DNA from: Strix aluco | Lineage: Eukaryota > Chordata > Aves > Strigiformes > Strigidae | DNA: 64,000 nucleotides | Assembly: GCF_031877795.1 (NCBI RefSeq) | Contig: NC_133933.1 | Location: forward strand, 26,192,029-26,256,028 | Direction: 5' to 3' | In this document: one piece after another, positions 1-32,374 of the stretch | Numbering within the stretch: position 1 is the stretch's first letter | Layout of the letters: each line of letters starts with the position of its first letter | The notes under the pieces: model-generated | What the model saw: the letters and a program-made list of their open reading frames with translations, nothing else | What the model was told of the DNA's origin: nothing | Database searches by the model: none | Made by a program: the position numbers and the translations under genes

Positions 1-783
1 CCCTGTGGCTGATAAACAAGGAAACAGGTTTTGAGCAGATGAGAGTTTGTTTAGATGCAAGCCAGCATATTAAAACATTGATATTAAAAATGCTGCCTCT
101 GGTATATAATGAAATAAAGTACTGACCAGAAGAAACATATTTCATACTCCTGATCAGCTGAAAAAGTCTGAACTCCCAGCTGTCTGTCTTGGTTTTCTTT
201 TGGGTTTTTTTTGGGGTTTTTTATTTGGGGTTTTTTTGTTTGTTTTTTAAAAAGTTTATCTCCATTGTTGAGATGCTTTAAAGCTGAGTATTTTTAGTGT
301 TATAAGTGACTTCTTTCCAATTTCTATCTTTAAAAATCTGTGCAGCTGTGAAAAGCTCCATATTTTTTCCGTATTAACTATATAAAAAAGCAAAAATGAG
401 AGATGAGAGTTCTGAAGTTATTTTTGAAGGGAATTTGCATAGCAAAATGGAAACTTGAGAACAACCTACTTAGTTTTTACCTGTAAGATCGTAAAGATAG
501 ATAGGCCTTAAGGAAATGGGATATGGTATCAGTTTTGCTGGAGCTAGTATTTGATAGAAGATAGGATTTTGTGAGTGTACTGTCAGAGGAACGCATGTAA
601 CACTTGTGAGTGAGAAACCTGAAAGTTGTGGAAGAATACTACAGCTTTGCGTTTCTGTTATTGTCCATATTCTATCTTTATCTATCTTCTATCATAAATA
701 AAGCAGTGTTTTGGAACTGCATTAACTTTAGTTGGCTTATATAATAACAATCTCTCCTTTCAAATTAAAATCATTATTCACAG
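1..783 (+). other. EPRS1: EPRS1 intron (5' part cut by window edge)
   Basis: This is non-coding sequence upstream of the first recognisable EPRS1 exon, ending in a TTCACAG acceptor at 783. It contains a G/T-rich tract at about 190-250 made of runs of T separated by GGG/GGGG, and a TATCTATC-like stretch near 660-695. I see no other exon or repeat. Calling it intron rests on the EPRS1 exon that follows and on the missing upstream GluRS exons. Confidence 0.8.
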
Positions 784-20650
<19,867 letters not shown>

Positions 20651-20875
20651 ATTACTAGTGAAAGCACCTTCTCCTTTATCTGTGAATTGAACTTTTTTTA
20701 ATAAGACTGAAATAGCCCCCAAACTTAATCGGTTTTGTGACTTTTTAAATGATTCAAAAAACAAAGCCATAAACCATAAACCCCCCCCAGTTGTCAGTCT
20801 TAGGCTAGCAGTAATTCACAGACTTTTCTGTAAACATCTCTAATAATAAACATGTATTGTGAGCTGTAATATGCT
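20651..20875 (+). promoter_or_regulatory. EPRS1: EPRS1 3' UTR and poly(A) signal
   Basis: A short AT-rich 3' UTR follows the stop. A canonical AATAAA lies at 20845-20850 with a GT-rich stretch (TTTGGTTGTTTTTTCTGTGTTG) about 25-50 bases downstream, as expected for a cleavage site near 20870. No earlier AATAAA is present after the stop; TTTTAATAAG at about 20697 is not canonical. Confidence 0.75.
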
Positions 20876-23800
20876 TTGGTTGTTTTTTCTGTGTTGCTCA
20901 ATGGGGAGGATAGGTATCCTTTGCTCATGTCTTTTTTCTGTTTTGGTGCATATATTTTCTTGTACATTGAGAAGATGCCTGAAAAATTGGAGAGAATGTC
21001 ATAAACATTCTACAGTACAGTTTAGTGTGCCAACATAAACTTTATAGATAAAACATTTGCTTCTAATTTTGCCTTCAAATTTTTCAATTTTCAGTACAGA
21101 CTTGCTGCTAACTTGTAGGCATGGTAAACACTACCGTTTTTGAAAACTCAGTCTGGAGCCAGGTGTTTCACAGCATATTTTTCACCTGATCATAAAACAA
21201 GTTTGAAAGGCTATCTTAGATTAAATGCCACAGTGTTAGCAAGATGCAGGTGAATGCCATTTCTTGCAGATATTTTGCAAAACCCTGTTTCTCTTGTCTT
21301 ATAAACTGGCATTTATAGCTGTCTCGCGGTGATACTGCAATGAGTAATGCAAATGCAATCTGAACAGAGGTAGTTTCAGTGCCAAAGATTTTAGGCTGTG
21401 GTTATATCTATAGTATGTTTCATAAAAGCCTTTTGCTTTTCCTACACTTACTATGTGTTGCTTTAGCAGAGAACGCTGGATGTTGCAGTTAGGAAATTAT
21501 TTTAAAAATAAAATTACTTCCACTCTGAGCATAGGATTGACTTCAGGGAAAAAAAAAAAAAAAAGAGATAGCCCTGGCACAAAATAACTTTTGGATGACG
21601 GATGCTTAATTTGTTACTTTTTTCGCCTGTATGTTTGAAGACTGTCTACGTAAACCCCTTTTTCTGAGAAGAGTTGAGTGAAAACTTGGCAATTAAAAAG
21701 TTGGACCAGTGAGATCCTCCCCAGACTCTTCCTGGGACAATACTACATGGCTGCTTGTTTCCAAAACCCTATTTTTATTTAGCATCAATAGTCTTAAAAG
21801 TCTTTAGCATAAGGAGACTTACAGTGCTATTCCCTGATCTTCACACTCCTCTGCTTTTCAAAAGCATGCGAAATGTTTGCTTTTGCCCAGATTCCTTTGG
21901 TCAGCCCTCCTAGTCAAAATTTTGAATATTAAATTTGAACCAGTGGCCTGTTTAGTTTAGGATCATGCACCCTGTGATAATACCCCAGTTTTCACAGAAA
22001 ACTGTGAAAATGATGAAATATTTCAGATCAGCTTGCTCAGAGTGCTTGAGCACTTGGAAATTCTCTGTAATATTCTTTGGATGATGGTTAGTCCTGTAGG
22101 GTTTGCTTCAGTTGCATCTTCAAATCATCTATCTTGCATTCATCTGTCTAGATATTTTCTCACTATATAGTAACGGGCAAAGGTTTTGGCGAACTATAGG
22201 TCAGAGTATGCATTCATCTTTCCTTCGCAGTTGATGTACCAGAAGAGCAGCCCTAAGGTCTTCCTATCCTGGTATGCTGTCTCTGACACTGACTGGAATG
22301 ATACTTTGAGAAAAAGCGTAAGTAGTAGTACCAGAGTGATGTTTTCCCAGCCTCAAATGGTGGGTAACTAAGACTAGTCTTCAGAGGTACTGCCTCTGCA
22401 CCTCACTTGTGCTGGGGGAATGGGAGAGGTGGCAACAAGCAGCTTCGGTGTCCTCAGGTGTAAGAGACAGGAGCATGCCAAGGTTTTTGACAGAGCAAAC
22501 CTGATTTTAAGAATAGATGAGCACTTTTAGTTCCCATCGAAACACTACAACACCGGTATTTTAAAAATTAACATGTGGAAGCTGTTAATAGCACAGAACA
22601 AAGGAAAGGCAAAACTAAATGCAGTCTCTAACAGTGCTGCAACCTTATCAGTTTGAACAAACAGCCAACCTTCAACCAGTTTACTGAATCAAATTCATGA
22701 GTAAACATGTTGACAATGTTGTTCTTAGAAATGAGTTGCTCTCAACTACAAAGGGGTTTGTTTGAAGCCAGAGATTTTACAGAAGGCCAGCCCCCTTTTT
22801 TTTTTTTTTTCCTTTATTGTTTTTCTTTATTTTCCCCAGCATGTTTCTTCCTGATCATAGTAGGGCTTGAAGTGTCTGGAATGTGGATGACTCACCTGCA
22901 GATATCTCTGTGGTGATCTTCCACAGAGAGGCTAATGTCTGCCTGGGAGAGACACATGTTTATGACAAGTATCCTTTTACCAGAAGCACATCTGAGCTTA
23001 TCTGTAAAGCATTAGAAAAACATCCATACTCTTAATTACACTGGTATGAAAACTTTCAGATTCTTAGTGGATTGTGTCTGTTAGAAAATAAGTATATGAT
23101 TCAGAATAATACACTATAGTTGATTAAATGATACTAATTTGTGTTTATAATAGAACTGCAAATTGCAGTTTTCCTTAGTTCTTATAGTTGTATACTGATA
23201 AATTTGGGTTAAACAGCATAGTAAGGTGGGATGTAGGGGAGCTGCTACATGGTTCTGCTCCTCGTTGACAAAATAGAGAACACTTGAGCATTGTAGCTCT
23301 GCTACAGAGGGAATGGTTCATTTAGCTCGAGCTCTTGTTTTGGTAATCAAAACCTTGTGTAAGGCAGGACTTTTGAGAGCTCTGAAGTTTGATCTTGATC
23401 TGTTCCCACTGAAAGGAGAATAACTTGAAAAAAATTCTCACTTTTCATGCTCTGTAGTTCAGATAATAAAATAATTAAGTAGTTGAAGAAGGAAGAAAAC
23501 ACCATAGAAACAGCTGGAATAGAAGCAGTAACACAGGTGGGAGATGATGAAGAGCAAGAAGGGCAAGTACCAGTTTCAATGTTGTAGTCAGTTCTACTAA
23601 TTCACCCTACCAGGGTTAGTGGTTGTTCTTAAAATGGGGGAAGGAGGGGAACCCTCAAGAGTTGCAGCTGCAATGTGTAGGTAGACAAATGACCAAATGT
23701 TAAAAATTACATCTGTTGGCAGGCAAGGCTTCTAACAAACTGGACTTTAAACATAAATATTTTGGCTGTTGGAACCCTGTGAGCAAAAAAATAAATGAAA

Positions 23801-24960
23801 ATTGGGGGTGGGTGTTTGAGTTTTTAACCTAAAGTTAATTCACCTTGGGAAGTCTTAAGGCCAGCAGGGACAGTTGGTCAGCTCAGGTTATCAGTATTAT
23901 TATCTTATCTATGGCTGTACTGATGTAATTTCCTTCCGTTTTATCTTGTAGCTAACTGTGTGTATATATGTACACAGATGTGCATTTCAAACAAAAACTG
24001 GATCATAAAATTTTCAAGGAAGGCACCTGGTCTTATCATCCATATTGCCTAGTGTGCTATTAGCAGCTAGTTTTCCTTCACCATGGTTTGTGAGTGCGCA
24101 TAAACTGTGCGTACACTCAAGAGCTCAGCAGGTACTACAATGAGTGACAAAAAATAGTTACTGCATCAGGTTCTTACTCTGTTCCAGAAATGGCATCAAG
24201 TACAAGCTAGGACTTCTGCAGCTCTTATTTCCCCCTTAACTTCTTGTTGTGATTTTCCCAAATCTGACCCTTCCTTGCAAGTGTATGAAGATTACTTTGG
24301 GATTTTGAGATAGTCAGGGGTTTTCTAAATGGGCAATAAGCAATGCGCTTTAGGTTTATTGTTAAGGCTCAACTTCCGTGTCTACTGGCTGCATATTTAG
24401 AAAATGGCCTCCAACTTTGCTCCATTTCCATGGGCAGTGTTAAAACGTGCTAAAAGTACAAGCAGTTGAAAACTCCAGACTGATAAAATGGAAAATCAAT
24501 TCAGTTGTCTTTGAGGCTGGCTCTGTGGACAAAACGTTCAACGACCCTCACAAGCAGTTCACATTTACCATGTTCTTAAAAATAATGTCCATCCAGCATG
24601 GATTTCAAATGTCTTCTTCCACAGGCACGTAGTAGTATTTTCTCAGTACTAAAGTTACCGGCAACCGAAATGCTGAAACAGACATCAGAGGAGAATTTTA
24701 TGCAAAAGAAATGCCTCTCTAACTGCTTAAAATTCTGAGCCACCTTCTTGTGCCTTCCTGTCTGGGCCTTACTCAGTGTCTCAGGACAGTGCCATTGGGT
24801 AGAGTAGCAAGTGCTGGTGCTTCCAGTAGTTTCCCTTGGTTTATTTTTGGTTTTGTAGAAATAAAAAAAGCCTCCTGAGGGTGGAACCCCTACAGGACTG
24901 GAGTCTTCAGGCTGTCTTCACATGACAAATCTTGCTAAACTGCCCTTTAAACTGATTTAT
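20876..24960. other. Intergenic region between EPRS1 and the SLC30A10-like exon
   Basis: About 4.1 kb with no recognisable exon. It has an A-run at about 21549-21564 and a T-run at 22796-22810. Open stretches of 60-70 codons occur but have no splice context or recognisable protein. AT-rich and unremarkable. Confidence 0.6.
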
Positions 24961-24975
24961 TGCTTTACTGCTTCC

Positions 24976-24983
24976 TATAAAAG
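24976..24983 (+). promoter_or_regulatory. Candidate TATA box for the SLC30A10-like exon
   Basis: TATAAAAG lies 124 bases before the ATG at 25100. A start site about 25-30 bases downstream would give a 5' leader of roughly 95 bases without an upstream ATG in frame. There is no CpG island here, unlike the SLC30A10 promoter. The call is based on match and position only. Confidence 0.4.
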
Positions 24984-25099
24984 TGGCTCCTGCATGTGAG
25001 CAATGCTGACAGGTGAAGGGCAGAATCGAGGGCAGTGAATTGCTCCTTGCACAGCTCTGTCTTGCAGAACCTCAGAGTAAGGGGAAGAGAGCAGCAGAA

Positions 25100-25552
25100 A
25101 TGGGCCGCTACTCGGGCAGGAGCATCAGGCTCATCCTCATGTCTGTGGTGAGCCTCGTGGTTTTTGCTGTTGAGATCTCAGTAGGCTACGTTGGCAATTC
25201 TCTTTCCTTAGCTTCAGATGCCTTTGCTGTTCTCTCTCACTTGATCTCCATGATCATCGGTTTGTTCGGTGTCAGGTTCAGTCGTATCAGATGGCACAAG
25301 GCTAACACTTTCGGCTTCAGCCGGGCAGATGTGCTGGGAGCTTTTGGCAACTCTGTTTTTGCCACCGCTCTGATGTTTAGCATCTTCATTGAGGCAATCA
25401 AGAGGTTTATCAATCCTCAGAAGACTGAGAAAGCACTGCTCGTCCTCATTGTCGGGATTGCAGGTCTGTTCTTCAATGTGTTCAACTACGTTATCTTCAT
25501 GGACTGCTGTTACTGTCATGCACCCCAAGGAGACACCGAAACAGGTAAATAA
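25100..25552 (+). CDS. SLC30A10-like orphan first exon (ZnT family, TM1-TM4 half)
   Basis: The ATG at 25100 has G at -3 and +4; the open frame continues upstream but begins only with GTG. The peptide opens MGRYSGRSIRLILM and aligns end to end with SLC30A10 exon 1 at roughly 45% identity by eye, with landmarks GYVGNSLSLASDAF, FGFSRADVLGAFGNSVF, EAIKRF and LLVLIVGIAGLFFNVFNY. It contains four predicted membrane segments (about residues 10-30, 36-56, 79-100, 112-133). A GTAAAT donor at 25545 follows ACA G, the same phase-1 position as the SLC30A10 exon 1 donor (GCA G). Unspliced, translation stops at TAA 25550-25552, giving 150 aa. Oddities: no TM5/TM6 or C-terminal domain exon is visible before SLC30A10; TM2 has Ala43 and His47 where SLC30A10 has Asn43 and Asp47; and the loop after TM4 has Cys/His (CCYCH) rather than an Arg run. 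The absence of any stop or frameshift at this divergence argues for long-term selection. It may be a tandem SLC30A10 paralogue with lost or unrecognised later exons, a truncated-protein gene, or a young pseudogene of an old paralogue. Confidence 0.7.
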   Translation: MGRYSGRSIRLILMSVVSLVVFAVEISVGYVGNSLSLASDAFAVLSHLISMIIGLFGVRFSRIRWHKANTFGFSRADVLGAFGNSVFATALMFSIFIEAIKRFINPQKTEKALLVLIVGIAGLFFNVFNYVIFMDCCYCHAPQGDTETGK

Positions 25553-26345
25553 CCTAATGCAGTTGCTCAATGTTCCCAGCCCTCTACAGTTCTGCTTAAC
25601 GACTTTCTAAATACTACTTCTCTGAGACAGGCGAGTAAAACATTGTAGTTTTCTTCATTCTTTTGTTAACAAGGGTCATGGGTTTTATGCCTGAACCCAT
25701 ACGTGTTTCTGGCTATTGCCACATGTGTTTCTCAGTAAGTAATGTGTAAGTAGTGTATGCGTTGACTTTCTAAAGTGTGCAGTGATCTACAAGAGAAATT
25801 TTCTCCCTAATCCACTGGCTGGCCAAACACGGGACAAAGTGTACTACCACCCTAAGGAGTTACTTATTAAGAAATACCTAATCCTGAAATACCAACCACC
25901 CATAATCTCCACTCTCAATGCTTTAGTAATTCTGCCATAATTTTTGTCTAGGACATGGTTATCTTTTGAGAAGTGTTCACAGTTTGTATGAAACAAAGGA
26001 ACAGGTAAACGCAAAAAGAGTCTCAGTCTTCCTTGATTTGGGGGTAAAAATTGTTTTGAGCATATTTGGATGCTGACCCAAAACCCTGTGAATACAGAGC
26101 TGAAGTATTCTTTGCTGATGTTTGTTAAACTGTGCTTGGGAGAGCGTGCAGGGGAGAAACAGGGATATTCTGCTACAGAAATCTTTTTCAGAAGGTTCTG
26201 TTGAGCGCACAGAGATTTAGCCTTTCAGTCTATTTTTCTTAGCATAGGATTTCAAAATTTATATATTTGGGAGGGGGGACGGGGACTGATTTTTTTATTC
26301 CTGCAGAAACTATCTCACCTTACTTGACATAAGATACAATTGAGT

Positions 26346-26390
26346 TCTCTTTCTCTCTCTCTGTACATATATATATATATATACACACAT
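26346..26390. repeat. Compound (CT)n-(TA)n-(CA)n microsatellite
   Basis: A CT tract is followed by alternating TA (about 9 units) and then ACACAC. Simple-sequence DNA with no associated gene feature. Confidence 0.9.
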
Positions 26391-29300
26391 GCAAACATAT
26401 TTGTAAAAATAGAAATATTTCAGTTGGGATAGGAACCAGACATTTGCAATGCATTAACTGGACATCCTGGGGGGAAAGCTGAAAGAACCCATCTAATAAA
26501 GCAGCTGCTGTTATGTACTGCTCTAGGTGAGGTAAGGTAAGTCTTATATTTGACTTTCAGGCTGGACAGGTCTTTGGAGCTAAAAATTGAAAGTTTTTTA
26601 GTTTACATTTCAGTGTTTAATGTGTTTTCTGTAGAACTTAAAATGAAAAAGATTTCTGTTCATTATTAAAGGTACCTCCAGATGATACTGAAGCGTTAAC
26701 TTTACTGGTGTATAACACTAAAACCAGTTTCACAACTTACTTTGCTGCCTGTTTGTTTCGATGCCCAACTGTTTAAAATTTGAGCTGCTCTTAGACTAAA
26801 GTGGTGATATGTAATTCACAGGGGGATTTAATGCACTTTTATGTTAGGAACCATCAGCAATTCCTGACAAAGTCTCTGTTTATGATGGCTTCTTGGAAGA
26901 CAACTTCCAAAATTGTGCCTCTGTGTGAAGTCAGGGAGGAGGAACACATTGGCACTTAAAAACCAAAGACAGAGTGTCAGGCAATTAGGAAATTAACTGA
27001 AATTAATGGCAAATGTTTAGGTAAACGCTGTTCTCGCTGGATTTCCAGGGTCCTGCTCCTAACAACTCTCTGGGACAACACAGCCATCCCTCTCCCTCCA
27101 ATAGACTCACATCCAGATACCTGACAACTCCACTTTGCATTCAACTGAATTTCAGTTGCATAAGCCAGGGATGAATTTTGTACCATCCCATAAACACAGT
27201 GTGTAGATTTGTCGGTGGTTTTGCCTCTCTATTTCTGATACAGTGAATATCTGCTTGTGGTAGTGTCTACAGGCAAGACAATGTCATTTTATACTGTGGA
27301 GGGAATGCTCCTTTCTTCGGGACTTGATTTTATAATCCACACTTAAGTAAAATTTCACATTTATTTCCTGTAATTCTCTCTATTCAGCCTGAGTGGGATT
27401 TTTATTACATTTCTTTCAAAAGAAATGTTATTCCCCAAATAGCTGTACTCTGACAAGTACACTTATACGCTTTATGTGTATTTTATGTATAGATTAAAAC
27501 ACATGAAAAAAGAGGGATTCCACCTCTCTCTCTTGTCATGCTGTGTATGAGGAAAAGATACTCTTTCCTGGAGACAGAAGTCAAGGTAAATTTTCAAGTA
27601 CGTCAGCACCATTAGTAGAAAATTACAGTGGATGGACATGGTCTCTGAATCCTGCTGGCGTAATCCGACTGTCCACAGGCAATGCCCTCAGTGACACCTG
27701 AGCAATCTCCTGACATCAGTGACGGTTTGCTGGAGGGTAAAGGTTTGTAGAGTAGCCCTCTACCTCTTAGGCTTTCTGGGGAAGTGGGAGAGCTGCCTTC
27801 AAATCTCTGTTCCCCAAGCAGTGAATGGATTTAAACAGCACTCTCCCTTCTTGTATGTGATTGTTTGCATTGCTTTGAAAAATATAAAGCAAAAAATAGA
27901 GTGAGCAGTTCAGTTGTCTAGTGCTGTATTGTGGGTGCTGAGGGCAATGGGAACATCTAAATCCACTGAAGCAAATTCTTCCACGTGGATTAGTGCCACG
28001 ATTAATCGCAACAGTCAGGAGTTCACCTTAGTCCTGTTGCATGGTCTACTGTCAGGGATGGAAAACTTAGCTGGTGGGTTTTCTAGATGCTGCTGACAGC
28101 AGGGACAGAGCGAGCCATGCCTAGCTATGCTAGCATTGCTAGCAAGGTCTGAGATCTGGTGGACACAGAGGGTGGTGTTTGCAGGTGCCAACCTACCACT
28201 CCATCCTTTTCCCTTTTGCTACTTCTTTACTCCTCATTTAGCTCATTGCAACATCCACGCCTCAGGTTCTTACCTCAGTACAAATATTCTTGTTGAGGAT
28301 GTATAAATGTGTTTTTCCAAGTTGCCATCCCTGCTTATCCAGGCATACCCAATTTCCCTCCTTCACCTATCAGCTGGGTTTGTTTTGCCTCTCACTCCTT
28401 ACTCTTCCGTCTGTCCCCCTTCTCTTTTTTCTGGTTCTTGCTACCCTTTTGCTCTGTGTCCAACTCCCTGAGTTTTCATCTCCTGCCATCCCCCTTTGCC
28501 TCTCTCTCTAGATCATTCAAATTCCTGTCTGTCCCCTCTGCCAGCTGTAAGCATCCATCTCTTCCCACGAGGTTAAACTGAGGTCTCTCTGCCCTCTAGG
28601 TCCATCTTTGTACTTGTTTCAGACAGTGCAGTTTCCCGTGCTACGTTAGGACTAAGAGGAGAGGTCAGCAAGAGTACAGGGAGGATGTGCCCCTGTTTGT
28701 TCTTTTGATGCTGGCCCAGAGCAGCCATTACAGGTATAAAATATTTCTACACTCTAAAGGAACTGCTGCATAGAAGTACTTGGGCCAGCTGGGCCATCTG
28801 TGGCGGTGTGGAGGGCAGCACAGACTAGTTACTGCTTTGACTTAAAAACCAGGAAATACTTCTTAAAACATAGAAGTATTAAAGCTTCCCTGGGAAACTT
28901 TTGCCAGAAGTTGACATTCACAAAACTCTTTTCTTACTGTTGCTGCTGGAAATGTCAGAGCAGCTTTAGCCAGAGTTTTCTGACAATTTTGAGGTCTTCC
29001 ATCTTACGCAGAAAGTTTTGGCACAAAAATGAAGAATATGGCAAAGTAATAAGCAGCTGAAAAAAATCAGGCTCTTTTAATAAATACCAGACAACTTTAA
29101 TACTGGCCATACCTTTTATAGTCAGTCATAAAAATACAGAAGCCTGTTTTACTGCACACTGAAATCAGCTTACTCATGTTTGTGTAGTTCACTGTAATTG
29201 TCTCTTCTACTTATTTATATACTGTTAAACTGTTAGGAGGGGCACAGTTTGTAAAGCACCATATTAGTCTGATTATAGTAATTCTCTGTTTGTCTTGAGA

Positions 29301-31820
29301 ATCTTAATAAAGATTTAACGTGGAGAAAACATTTGTCCCATTGTCTTGTGATCTGTACAGGGAGGTGGGGGGGGAAGTAGGAAATGGAGATGTCACTCAA
29401 CCCAACCTGTCTGATACTGAATTGCCCATAAAATGGCTGGGGCTGTGAGAAACAGCCGTAATGGTCTCATGAGAGACCTCATTGTCTTTGCACAGTTCAC
29501 AACTCGTTAAATGAAACACTTTCTGTGTTAGCAGCCAAGTGGCTTGCTTTTATATTCTGGTAGGTGCAATTTAGCAGCCATGTGTGTGAGCTTTTTATGT
29601 GGTGACACTGTTGGGTCTTGATTCTCCTATCTCACTGCACCAGTAGCCTGCTTCTCAGATAAGAGGTGGCATGTAAGCTAGCAGTCACATAAATGGAAAA
29701 CATACCTTCTTTCTCCTCCCGGACCTTATGCAGACTGAGTTTGTTTATTCTGAGGCTTACTGTGATGCATATCTTTTTTTACAGGCTTTTATAAGTAGGA
29801 GAGATTTGGGGGTATACATGTGTGAATGAAGAGAGGCACTGTCTTTAACTGGCTGGGTGACTTGGGAAGGATTTGTTGCAATAATATTGTGAACTCAACT
29901 TTCACATCTGTTGTTGCAAACATACTGATCCCAGGGGAAGTGAGAACACTTATAGGCTAAAATAAGTGGGTAAGTGGCTGCTTGACCCATATCTTAATGC
30001 TATAGTCCTTCCCAGTGGAGACCTGGTGAGCAGAAGTGTGCAGGTATTGAAAAGTGATTGTATTTGTAGCAGCACTCTCTGGTTCAACAGACCCAACAAT
30101 GTATACTGCAGGAGACAAAAGTGCTCTGGGGATTAGAGATCCAGAACAGAGGATTTCAGTTTCTTATGTTGTCAGTGTGAAGAATTTTATGATCACTTAA
30201 TTCACCTGCATTTAAGAAGGGAAAAAATAAGTTCCCTGGTCTGAACAGGTTTCTCTCTCAAATGTACTGCTGAAGGGGTGCCAGACTATGCCAGTCTAAT
30301 GGCTTGGAGACCTTTTTAAGGAATGGGAAGGAACCTTGGGTGTAACACCTGTAACAACAAACCTCTGGCTTACTGTGCTTTTCACACCTGAAAAGCCTGA
30401 CAGCTTTTCCTCAAGATCAGCATTACTACCTCCATTTTACCTCTCTTTTGAGTATATCTTCACTAGGTTGATACTATTTTTCTCCAAAAGCACCAACCCT
30501 TCAGTAAACACTTCATGCCAGTTCGTCCCCTGACTACATTCATAGACAGATGATTGTTGAATGCGCAGCACCGGAGTTTACCAGCAGACAGTTGTTTCAT
30601 TCACACAGTACATCCTCATCCTCATGGATTTGTGCTGCCTGTGTAGTACACTGTGGCATCCGAATCCTAAACACTTGCCAAAATAGTATGTATAAATGAA
30701 GGAACATATGCCTTATGCATTTATTTCCATAAATCCCAGAGGTGTTAGTGTGTTGGCATGCAGGTAACCAAAGCCTACTCTAACCAAATATTTAGATTTT
30801 CTGGCTTTGATTTCTACAGCATTACTGGATGTAGTCCTCTCAAATGGAATAAAAAGGCCAAGAGAAATTCTCAAAGTAATTAAGTGTTTATCAGATAACC
30901 TAAGACTGAACACGTATCTTTTCTGAAGGCCTTCTTTAGTTTAATAGTGTGCCAAGTAATCATCACCAAATTCTTCCAAAGCTTTTCTGAGCAGCTAACT
31001 CAACCGTAATCAGATCTGTGTTAATTTACATTAGCTGAAGCTCTAATCCAGAGTCTTTAAGAAAGGCAAGACAGCTGGGAAGACACTGTGAAAGTTTATT
31101 TAGCAACATGCTTCACTAAATTTTCTTCAGATCTGTTTTGAATGCTTTGCTCTCTTAAAAGAAACCTAGAAGATAATCTAAGGGAGAGACATTTTACTTT
31201 CCCCAATTGTTTTCAATGAGAAAATTTTGCATCAAAACAAGTAAATGCAAATGTTTTGGGGCTACTTTTTGGCCAAAATGGAAAGTGCAGAACGAAAATT
31301 TTAAGTCTATAAGTAAAGCCACCAAAGCATCCCTGAATGGTTTATGCAACAGCGTAAAGGTAAGATCAAAACTTGTGAACCTAGATTCCAACAGTTCTAG
31401 TGACACTGAACTTTGGGTACTGTATTTGCTCTTAACCTTGAACCAATTTCATAGCAAAGGCATAGATGGACTGTCTGAGTTACATCACAGTATCTGTGGT
31501 GAGCTGTAAGGAAATAAAAGGACTGTAAGATAACTGAGTTCAAAGTCATAAACAGTTTCAATACAATGGGGGTTTTTAAGGTTGACGTGTTATATAGGTT
31601 AACTGCAATTGTTTTATCTGGACAGCTATTCTGCAGAGGGTTTGCTACAGGCAGATGTTTGGTATCAGCTTCAGTCTAGAAATGCTGCTAGGATAGAAAA
31701 TTAAGTTTTTGCAGTAGGACTCAAATGTAATTTACAATGATGAAATCAGTGAGTGACTTTCTCCTCTTCACATTCTTTGCAACATGCTGTGCTACCTCCT
31801 GGTAGGAAAAGGTTATATGG

Positions 31821-31854
31821 GTATATATACACACACACACACATATATTTATAC
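31821..31854. repeat. (TA)n-(CA)n microsatellite
   Basis: GTATATATAC is followed by about six AC/CA units and then ATATATTTATAC. It lies about 150 bases before the CR1 fragment. Confidence 0.88.
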
Positions 31855-32000
31855 GGGAAACTTAACAGAACTACACTTTTTAAAAAGTGAATTATCAAGT
31901 AGTTGAAATATTCAGGGAAGCACTTACCCAGGTGCTAGAGCAAATACTGACTGGATATGTCTTAAAGTATGTAAAATGTTCCTTTTTGGGTTTTTTTGTG

Positions 32001-32374
32001 GTTGTTCAGCCTAGAGAAGAGAAGGCTCTGGGGAGACCTTACAGTGCTTAAAGGGGCCTACAGGAAAGATGGGGAGGGACTCTTCATCAGGGGGTGTACT
32101 GATAGGATGAGGGGTAATGGTTTTAAATTGAAAGAGGGTAGATTTAGATTAGATATAAGGAAGAAATTCTTTACTGTGAGGGTGGTGAGACACTGGCACA
32201 GGTTGCCCAGAGCAGTGGTGGCTGCCCCCTCCCTGGCAGTGTTCAAGGCCAGGTTGGACGGGGCTTTGGGCAATCTGGTCTAGTGGAAGGTGTCCCTGCC
32301 CACGGCAGGGGGGGTGGAACTGAGTGATCTTTAAAGGTCCCTTTCAACCAAAACCATTCTGTGATTCTATGATT
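32001..32374 (+). mobile_element. CR1 LINE 3' end fragment, sense orientation
   Basis: The plus-strand sequence encodes the CR1 RT C-terminal end ([60 protein letters not shown]), then the CR1 3' UTR ending ACCATTCTGTGATTCTATGA near 32372. It starts truncated inside the LFSLEKRRLWG segment. About 370 bp; in the opposite orientation to the CR1 in EPRS1. The frame before KDGEGLF shows small deletions, so it is non-functional. Confidence 0.93.

Larger units (their letters stand above)
25553..31992. other. Non-coding stretch downstream of the SLC30A10-like exon
   Basis: I searched all frames by eye for SLC30A10 exon 2-4 signatures (an HxxxD segment like LLHVMGDALGS, DPSLT, MVPKGVNM, HEVHVWEL) and found none. 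A well-formed poly(A) site candidate is AATAAA at 29306-29311 with a GT-rich downstream stretch; another AATAAA is at 26494-26499. The pyrimidine-rich segment 28310-28600 gives open frames on one strand through composition only. Confidence 0.55.

Noticed and set aside
25013-25099. N-terminal extension of the SLC30A10-like frame upstream of 25100
   Set aside because: The in-frame stretch has no ATG; it opens with GTG. The ATG at 25100 aligns exactly with the SLC30A10 start and has a good context.
27914-28096. Short frame with a VLLHGLL-like run considered as a missing exon of the SLC30A10-like gene
   Set aside because: The resemblance covers only a few hydrophobic residues, lacks the HxxxD metal motif and the rest of TM5-TM6, and has no matching phase-1 acceptor.
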